Below are positions 24,201 to 28,669 of a stretch of 28,669 bases of DNA, piece by piece. Every line of letters starts with the position of its first letter. Position 1 is the first letter of the stretch. The notes beneath the pieces are model-generated. The model ran no database searches and had not been told where the DNA came from. It saw only the letters and a list, made by a program, of their open reading frames with translations. The position numbers and the translations under genes were made by a program. Source of the DNA: CAYRNY01 sp964425755 (GTDB taxonomy: Bacteria; Chloroflexota; Anaerolineae; Aggregatilineales; Aggregatilineaceae); assembly GCA_964425755.1 (NCBI GenBank), contig CAYRNY010000030.1, forward strand, positions 1 to 28,669. The letters run 5' to 3'.

Positions 24201-25741
24201 GCACGCACCAACGAACCGAACTCCGGGTACATCAGCGGGCGATCGTAAAAATCCGCACGCAGCGCGATCACGATGCGCAAACGGCTTCCGGGCGTTGTCG
24301 CGGCCCGTTGCAGCATGTTCAGGAACGCGCGGCGCTCGTCTTCAAAATCAACCAGCGTAAACACCTCTTCAAACTGGTCGATCACCAGCACCAGTTCCGA
24401 ATCATCGTCCGGCAGTATCGTCTTGACCGCCGCCGCCAACCCTTGCCGGGGATCGTTGAGCAGCGTTGTGAGCGTGTCCGGCACATCGAACGTCACGCCC
24501 AGCAGCGCCATTTCCAGTTCGGCCAGCGGAAACGCACCAGGTAACATGCGGGCGATAAACCACTTCTCCGATCCGGGAACATCGCCGCGCCGCAACGCCG
24601 GGATCACACCGGCTCGCACCAGGCTTGACTTGCCACTACCACTCGGCCCCACCACCGTCAGCAGCCGCGAATCCGGCGGCAGCTCGGCAAGCCGCCGGCA
24701 AACCTGGCTGATCAGGGCGTTGCGCCCAAAGAAGTACCCTGTGTCAGCTTCATCAAACGCACGCAGCCCCATATACGGGTTTTTCGGTTCCGCCAGCATC
24801 ATCCCGAGGTCAAGCGTGCCGTAGGCCTCGGATTCATCGATCGGGCTGGTCGCCATCCGCACAGCGGACGCAGGCTGCGCCATTTCCGGAGACAGCGACT
24901 GCACCACCTGTTTGAACTCCGCCGCCATACTCAGCGCGTCGGGGTAGCGCACACCGGGATTCTTTGCCGCCGCCCGCATTACGATCACGTTCAACTCCGG
25001 GGCGAGATCGGAGCGCACACTTTGCAGCGGGGGCAGCGGTGCCTGGACCTGCTGGCGGATCAGCGTCGTGTGGTCCGGGGCATCAAACGGCAGTTGGCCG
25101 GTCAGCAACTGGAACAACACGATGCCCAGGCTGTAAATGTCCGACTGTGGCGAGATATAGGCCCCGGTGATTTGCTCGGGGGCCATATACGCCGGGGAGC
25201 CAAACAAGGGCTGTTCTTCGTCCTGCTGGCTCCGGGTGAGATCGCGCAGGTCTTTCGCAATCCCGAAATCGGCCAGAAACGCGTTGCGCTCTTCATCCAG
25301 CAGGATGTTCGCGGGGGTCAAGTCCTGGTGAATCACGCCGCTGCGATGCGCCACCGCCAGCGCCGCCGCGACCTGGTCCAGCAAACGCGCGATATCTTGC
25401 AGCGGCCACGCGCCATCTGTCACCAGCGAGTCGTACAGCGTCCCCCCGCGCAGCCAGCGCATCACCAGATACGCGTTGTCGGGTTCGCGCCAGTAATCGT
25501 ACAGCGGCACAATGTGAATATGCTCGAGCCGCGCGATCAATTGCGCTTCCGCTTCAAAACGGCGCACAAAGTCCGGGTTATTCGCATAACGCGGCAAAAT
25601 AATCTTGATCGCGACCTCGCGCTCGACCGCCGGCTGGTACGCACGGTACACCGCCGCAAAGCCGCCAGAGCCGATCAACTCCTCAACCTGGTACCCTCTG
25701 ATCTGCTGCCCACTCAAGTCGCGTACAGCCATCGCCCCCAT
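21233..25741 (-). CDS. Ser/Thr kinase - STAND NTPase - transmembrane - WD40 repeat protein
   Basis: A 1502-residue signalling protein. Residues 17-280 are a Hanks-type kinase: glycine loop GSGGFAAVY, VAIK (K46), DFG (158-160) and APE-type MAPEQ. The catalytic loop reads HQDLTPAN, with Q139 replacing the usual arginine of HRD. Residues 320-730 are a STAND-type NTPase: NPYMGLRAFDEADTGYFFGR lead-in, Walker A GPSGSGKSS (365-373), Walker B VLVIDQFEE (451-459). One membrane span lies at 769-789, then a charged helix likely coiled coil (790-820). Residues about 865-1468 hold 14 WD40 repeats, enough for two seven-bladed propellers. The tail has C1473 and C1498 in an AC...EWxxY...TC pattern. Likely a cytoplasmic kinase/NTPase driven by ligand or partner binding to the propellers. 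The start may instead be the ATG at 25732. Confidence 0.9.
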   Translation of the reverse strand: MGAMAVRDLSGQQIRGYQVEELIGSGGFAAVYRAYQPAVEREVAIKIILPRYANNPDFVRRFEAEAQLIARLEHIHIVPLYDYWREPDNAYLVMRWLRGGTLYDSLVTDGAWPLQDIARLLDQVAAALAVAHRSGVIHQDLTPANILLDEERNAFLADFGIAKDLRDLTRSQQDEEQPLFGSPAYMAPEQITGAYISPQSDIYSLGIVLFQLLTGQLPFDAPDHTTLIRQQVQAPLPPLQSVRSDLAPELNVIVMRAAAKNPGVRYPDALSMAAEFKQVVQSLSPEMAQPASAVRMATSPIDESEAYGTLDLGMMLAEPKNPYMGLRAFDEADTGYFFGRNALISQVCRRLAELPPDSRLLTVVGPSGSGKSSLVRAGVIPALRRGDVPGSEKWFIARMLPGAFPLAELEMALLGVTFDVPDTLTTLLNDPRQGLAAAVKTILPDDDSELVLVIDQFEEVFTLVDFEDERRAFLNMLQRAATTPGSRLRIVIALRADFYDRPLMYPEFGSLVRANTEVVLPLSAANLRAAIVEPARKEMLDIEEAVVDAIVAEVSDEPGALPLLQYALTELFERRNGRILTLAAYRESGGVSGALARRAETLYSGMLYAHQVALRQIFLRLVTLGDSTADTRRRILLSDLLGIRSIQRSVLDAVLDELGRYRLLTFDHDPQTREPTVEVAHEALITHWDRLRTWLDQNRDRLRVQRQLAAAAAEWRAAGQDSSFLARGARLVQFESLMDSDQIALTAHEQEYLQQSMRLRQRAVWRRRGVIAVLVIITLAALIAAGVALDREQEAERAQATTAAERDRADQQARIARSRQLAVTALSNDDQPALALLLGLEALRAADTYEARNSLLTLLQAYPQINTLLHVHAAPVRCVAFSPDGRWFVTGDRAGKIVLWDAATRELIAQVALPEPEAINAVAIAADGMVLAAGSDDGGVYLWQHDALDQGPVALTGHEAAVWSVAFDPNTGMLASGSADGTIRLWDVAAGEPVGEPLLGHEDFVFSVAFNAAGTLLASGGADNTVRFWDVENGEPVGEPLEGHTNWVWSVAFSPGGRVLASGSADNTIRLWDVASGEPKGDPLTGHTDWVRSVAYGPEGQLVSAGADGTVRLWDTFTREHTRLVAHRDAVWGVAFDPGGTMFVSAGADTSVIAWDAVANGLRLRTLIGHLEAISSVAVSPDGTLIASAGGEPLGRGRDNTIRLWDAATGEQLAVLEGHDSVVSAIAFGAGGDVLASASADSTIRLWDVARREPVMPPLTEHRALLLALAIAPDGQVMASGGGDGSLVLWDVASGDVLAGPLFGHTGGILDLAFSPDGATLASGGEDGLIQLWDVSAAEPSGVTIHAHDDVVTRLAFSPDGTLLASGSRDETIRLWDWRSNTMVGQPLIGHARRITALAFHPSGDLLASGSQDATIRLWDVAAGRTIGQPFAAHEDWVADLAFSPAGVLVSGSWDTQIMVWAASLETWQANACRIANRDLTPGEWARYMPDIPYRTTCGQGT
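21338..23149 (-). repeat. Tandem WD40 repeats (14 units, about 43 codons each)
   Basis: Fourteen in-frame units of about 129 bases, most ending in a variant of xxTIRLWDVAxGEP and starting VxSVAFSPDGxxLASGSAD. One unit has an insertion (GGEPLGRGRDN). At DNA level the segment around ACATCCCACAGCCGGATCGT recurs in many units, which suggests growth by duplication with some recent exchange among units 3-5 and 12-13. Confidence 0.9.
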
Positions 25742-25930
25742 CCCACGTGGTCTTTTTATCTACCTTCAATTGACAAACATAATTCATGATAAACCAAAAC
25801 ACGCCCCAGCAATAGCCGGAGCGTGTTGGCGGTCAGGGTAGGTTCGAATCGAGTAGAACGACAGGGACTCAGGCCAAGTGCACTTGCAGCATGTGACCAG
25901 CCCGATGCACTCTTGCCCGGGTTAGCGAGC
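25742..25930 (-). promoter_or_regulatory. Spacer between SH3-like gene and kinase gene
   Basis: This 189-base stretch holds the terminator at 25791-25827 and, left of it on the minus strand, an AT-rich 50-base stretch that must contain the start signals for the kinase gene. I could not find a well-spaced promoter. A GGTTCGAATC at 25841-25850 resembles a tRNA T-loop but lacks pairing arms. Confidence 0.35.
25791..25827 (-). terminator. Intrinsic terminator after the SH3-like gene
   Basis: On the minus strand AACACGCTCC, a 10-base loop, then GGGGCGTGTT form a 10-bp stem with one G-T pair, followed by TTGGTTT. It lies about 100 bases past the SH3-like gene stop and before the kinase start, so the two minus-strand genes are likely separate transcripts. 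Confidence 0.6.
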
Positions 25931-27205
25931 TTAATCTTTGTCTTTCTTTGCCTGTCCCGGTGGTGTGCCGTTCTGACCTGGCGGCATATCATCGACCAAC
26001 CCGGGGTTATCGACCAACCCCGGCGGCGCATCCCCGGCTGATGGGTTGGGATGTCCGCTATCCTCACCATCAGCAGCAGCTTCCTGCGTCACCGCCAGTT
26101 CGATCTCTTCTTCGGTCAGCGGTTCTGCGATCTGGACGGGTGTCTCCATAAGATCAACCGGCAGCCCAAGCAGATTCGCCATGTCATACGGGCGCGGCGG
26201 CGTTGGCGGGCCGGACGGCTTGCCACTGCCATCGAGCGGCACCTCGACTTGAGTCCCCGCAAACGCCGTCTGCGACTCCCCGTCAACCGTGACACGCGCG
26301 CGGCCCTCTACAACGCTGACGGTCATCTGGTCACCGGGTTCGGCCTGGAAATAAACCGTCGACCCGAGTTGGATATCCACCTCGTTGATCAGTAGCGTGA
26401 CCTCGGCCACCCCTTCCGGCGTCTGGATCAGAATCCCGCTGTTTGGCGCTTCCGGGCACATCGCATCCTGCCCGCCGCTCTGGAAGTAGAACGCCTGCAT
26501 AGGACCGTAATAAGTCGAGGCGGGGTCAACTTCTCGCAGTGTGTCGAGCGACGTACCGTCCACGCTCGCTAGCAGCGGCGCATACACCCACCCGGAGATG
26601 CTGCGCTCAGGCAGATTGATGCGCAGCCACGAGCCGCCTGCCAGCTGGCCGGTTGCGGTCACGACCTCATCCGGTTCGACAAGCCCCACGATCGGTGATT
26701 GAGTCGTCGGGCGGTAGCGCACATTGATCGTATTGAGCGGCGAACGCGGTGTGACATCCACCAGCGGCAGCGTTGGCACGGCATTTTCGATCGCAACGTC
26801 TCCAAACAGCAGCAACGAAACATTCTCGCCCGTGGCGACAGCCGGAAGATTCGCCTGAATCTGCAACAACGCCACGCCCCAGGTGCCGTTCAGCAAGTCC
26901 ATCGTGCTCAAACGCAACGAACGTAGATCGGCCACATTTACGGTCTGACCTTCCCGGTCGAATGAAAAGCGCATGACACCCGGCTGTGGCTGTGCGTCCA
27001 ACAGCACATGCCCATAGCACGCCTCGTTGCGGCCTATCGCGTGACACAGACTGTCTATATTGCTCCACGCACGTTGTACAATCTCGGGGCAAGTCGTCTC
27101 GATTGCGGGTTCTGCTTGCGGCACGGTTGTGTGCGCCGACTGTGCGGGCAGCACCGGCAGAATCAGCACCATCGACAGAGCTAAGAACTGAATGACACGC
27201 TTCAT
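25931..27205 (-). CDS. Secreted SH3-like/FecR-like protein
   Basis: A 424-residue exported protein of unknown role. The N-terminus is a signal peptide (MKR, hydrophobic to about residue 20, likely cleavage near AQSA). Residues 39-75 hold C39, C54 and C63 in a CPEIV...LCHAIGRNEACYG pattern. Residues about 155-215 are a bacterial SH3-like domain (NVRYRPTTQSPIVGLVEPDE, GSWLRINLPERSISGWVYAPLL), which may bind cell wall. Residues about 275-325 have the beta-rich FecR-like pattern QAEPGDQMTVSVVEGRARVT. The C-terminal 45 residues are proline/glycine-rich and end in lysine/aspartate. GGGGAA precedes the ATG. It lies beside the kinase-STAND-WD40 gene on the same strand and could be part of the same surface-sensing set, but that is only proximity. 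Confidence 0.8.
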   Translation of the reverse strand: MKRVIQFLALSMVLILPVLPAQSAHTTVPQAEPAIETTCPEIVQRAWSNIDSLCHAIGRNEACYGHVLLDAQPQPGVMRFSFDREGQTVNVADLRSLRLSTMDLLNGTWGVALLQIQANLPAVATGENVSLLLFGDVAIENAVPTLPLVDVTPRSPLNTINVRYRPTTQSPIVGLVEPDEVVTATGQLAGGSWLRINLPERSISGWVYAPLLASVDGTSLDTLREVDPASTYYGPMQAFYFQSGGQDAMCPEAPNSGILIQTPEGVAEVTLLINEVDIQLGSTVYFQAEPGDQMTVSVVEGRARVTVDGESQTAFAGTQVEVPLDGSGKPSGPPTPPRPYDMANLLGLPVDLMETPVQIAEPLTEEEIELAVTQEAAADGEDSGHPNPSAGDAPPGLVDNPGLVDDMPPGQNGTPPGQAKKDKD

Positions 27206-27541
27206 GATTGTTCCCCAAACGTCTAATGGGAGTTTCGCAGCACCCCCTCAGCGTGTATGATAATTCAAACCGTCAGTATCGCCGTTGCTTTATGTTACCA
27301 TTTTAATACAACTGGCGATAATCGATGCCAGCCAAATCCAAACCTTACAATACTCTATCAAAGCTCCTATGGATTCCAGGCGAACAACGCGCGCAGCACG
27401 TTCTTGATCGCACTCCTACGCTGGTATGATCCTAGCCGATACGTGAGCCTGCTGCAAGCGAGAAGCGATGACTGGCATTTTCCGCAAGACACGTCACAAT
27501 ATCTGAATGTCGCGGCTGTCTACCGAAAGTGATTTCCGACT
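27206..27541. other. Divergent intergenic region, no supported gene
   Basis: This 336-base AT-richer stretch separates the SH3-like gene (minus) and the P-loop kinase gene (plus). An open frame at 27257-27532 (91 residues, ending KVAAVYRK-like sequence) lacks a ribosome binding site and any family I recognise. A possible plus promoter is TTGATC (27404-27409), 15 bases, TATGAT (27425-27430), which would give a leader of about 105 bases and argue against that frame. An imperfect dyad (CTGGC...GCCAG) lies at 27312-27331. Confidence 0.4.
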
Positions 27542-28273
27542 ATGAACGACATTTTCCCGATCATCATCCTGAACGGGCGGCCCGCTGCAGGCAAAAGCGA
27601 GATCATCGACTACCTCAACCGCATACCGGCCACTGAGCGGCGCGCACAACTACACATTGGCGAGCTGGTCGAAATCGACGATTTTCCCATGCTGTGGACG
27701 TGGTTCGAGGAAGACGCGATCCTCGAAAAAAGACTCGGCAGGCCACGCCTGCACACGGACTCCGACGGCTACTTCATCCATAACGACCTGTGGCACCTGC
27801 TGATCGAGCGCCTGGCGCTGGACTACGACAAGCTGCTGCGCGACAACCCCGATATCCACGCCGGGCACACCGTCCTGATCGAGTTCTCTCGCGGGAGCGA
27901 ACACGGCGGCTATCGCGAGGCTTACCCGCACCTGAGCGACACGATCTTGCAACAGGCAGCGATCCTTTACATCGACGTGAGCTATGCCGAATCGCTGCGC
28001 AAGAACCGGCGCCGCTTCAACCCGGCACGACCCGACAGCATCCTGGAGCACGGTCTGCCGGATGAGAAACTCGAACGACTCTACAAGGACGTGGATTGGG
28101 AAGCGATCAGCGCTGCCCATCCCGACACGGTCGTCGTCAAGGATATCGACGTGCCGTACGCCGTCTTCGCCAACGAGGACGACGTGACCACTACGCTCGG
28201 CCCGGTGTTTGAACAACGCTTAAGAACGTCGTTAGATACGCTTTGGAAGCGTTGGCAAGCACGTCGAAAGTGA
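27542..28273 (+). CDS. P-loop kinase-like protein of unknown substrate
   Basis: A 243-residue cytoplasmic protein with an N-terminal Walker A motif GRPAAGKS (residues 12-19) after a hydrophobic beta strand (FPIIILNG), as in small-molecule kinases such as adenylate or gluconate kinase. A second strand HTVLIEFSRGSEHGG lies mid-chain and a third, AAILYIDVSYAESLRKN, follows; then an arginine-rich NRRRFNPARPDS segment could act as a lid. No signal peptide or membrane span is seen. I do not recognise the family; the ORF is well formed and its codon use resembles its neighbours. The ribosome binding site is weak. Confidence 0.75.
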   Translation: MNDIFPIIILNGRPAAGKSEIIDYLNRIPATERRAQLHIGELVEIDDFPMLWTWFEEDAILEKRLGRPRLHTDSDGYFIHNDLWHLLIERLALDYDKLLRDNPDIHAGHTVLIEFSRGSEHGGYREAYPHLSDTILQQAAILYIDVSYAESLRKNRRRFNPARPDSILEHGLPDEKLERLYKDVDWEAISAAHPDTVVVKDIDVPYAVFANEDDVTTTLGPVFEQRLRTSLDTLWKRWQARRK

Positions 28274-28327
28274 CCATCAGTCGCCTGGTAACATACTATT
28301 CGGCAGGTCGGTTCAGTTTGCGCGACA

Positions 28328-28401
28328 TTGGCTGGTTGGCTACACTCAACTATATGGAGATATCGCGTCTCCTGCGCTATGTGCTTATTAAGCAAAAGGA
28401 G
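28328..28401 (+). promoter_or_regulatory. Promoter and ribosome binding site of the PhnD-like gene
   Basis: TTGGCT (28328-28333), a 17-base spacer, then TATATG (28351-28356) make a good sigma-70-type promoter. AAGGAG follows at 28396-28401, 12 bases before the ATG, which is a long spacing. Confidence 0.5.
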
Positions 28402-28413
28402 TTTACGGAACCG

Positions 28414-28626
28414 ATGGTGAAGAAATCTGTCGTCATGTTGATCGTTGCCGTGCTAGCGCTTTCGGCGCTCGCGGTGCCCGCTGTTTCGGCTCAAGATGGC
28501 TTGGGGACTGAAGCGAACCCGATTCAGGTGTACTTCGTACCGTCCGGTGAAGCCCAGACAATTGTTGAGACCGGTGACGTACTGGCACAAGCCTTGAAGG
28601 ATGCGACCGGCTACGAATTTCAGTAG
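28414..28626 (+). pseudogene. Truncated phosphate/phosphonate-type binding protein (PhnD-like)
   Basis: A 70-residue frame with a clear signal peptide (MVKKSV, hydrophobic core, cleavage near VSA before QDGLG). The mature start, GLGTEANPIQVYFVPSGEAQ followed by a helix and ATGYEF, matches the beginning of PhnD-type substrate-binding proteins of about 300 residues. A TAG then ends the frame at 28624-28626. None of the three frames after it continues the family pattern in the 43 bases left. The gene is therefore a remnant, or broken by a frameshift, point mutation or sequencing/assembly error. I chose the ATG at 28414 because the signal peptide begins there; the frame extends upstream into the preceding gene. 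Confidence 0.65.
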
Positions 28627-28669
28627 ACCGCAACGGATAGGAGCGGTTTGAAAAAAGAGGACATTGGGA

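Noticed and set aside
25828..25870. GGTTCGAATC resembling a tRNA T-loop
   Set aside because: The flanking bases do not pair as a T-stem, and no acceptor, D or anticodon arm could be placed.
27257..27532. A 91-residue plus-strand frame before the P-loop kinase gene
   Set aside because: No ribosome binding site and no recognisable family; a candidate promoter for the next gene lies inside it. Kept only as part of the intergenic description.

Overview
The window is about 28.7 kb of GC-rich bacterial chromosome. It looks like a member of Chloroflexota (Anaerolineae-like). The reasons are indirect: a Thermus/Chloroflexi-style coproheme decarboxylase, a large kinase-STAND-WD40 protein, and secreted SH3-like proteins with proline/glycine-rich tails. 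The phylum is inferred from gene style and was not tested by a search. No rRNA, tRNA, CRISPR array or insertion sequence was seen.

Layout. Positions 1-469 hold no gene, only inverted repeats, including a nested palindromic element at 141-239. On the minus strand, 470-3798 encodes two permeases and a BMP-family binding protein of a nucleoside-type ABC importer; its ATPase is not in the window. argG and argH (4072-6788, plus) carry out the last two steps of arginine synthesis and converge on recA (6798-7829, minus). A radical SAM/SPASM protein of the AhbD/NirJ type (7982-9184, minus) is followed by a good intrinsic terminator.

The core is a plus-strand heme operon at 9396-19973. It opens with a MerR-like helix-turn-helix regulator, then hemA, hemC, hemD, hemB, a hemQ-Rieske fusion, hemE, hemH, hemY and hemL. 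Most junctions are 4-base overlaps or gaps under 10 bases. Together these enzymes convert glutamyl-tRNA to heme b by the coproporphyrin-dependent route: HemA and HemL make 5-aminolevulinate, HemB/C/D make uroporphyrinogen III, and HemE makes coproporphyrinogen III. HemY oxidises it, HemH inserts iron, and HemQ decarboxylates coproheme to heme b. The divergent radical SAM gene resembles AhbD, which performs that last step without oxygen. The locus may therefore carry both an oxidative and an oxygen-independent terminal enzyme. An MFS exporter gene follows hemL.

The right third is different in character. A 1502-residue membrane-anchored protein (21233-25741, minus) joins a Ser/Thr kinase, a STAND-type NTPase and 14 WD40 repeats. 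Upstream of it, also on the minus strand, is a secreted SH3-like protein. A divergent P-loop kinase of unknown role (27542-28273) follows. The window ends with a signal-peptide-bearing, apparently truncated phosphonate-type (PhnD-like) binding protein at 28414-28626.

The most interesting objects are the HemQ-Rieske fusion, its pairing with an AhbD-like enzyme carrying a histidine-rich insertion, the operon-leading regulator, and the kinase-STAND-WD40 protein with an altered HRD motif.
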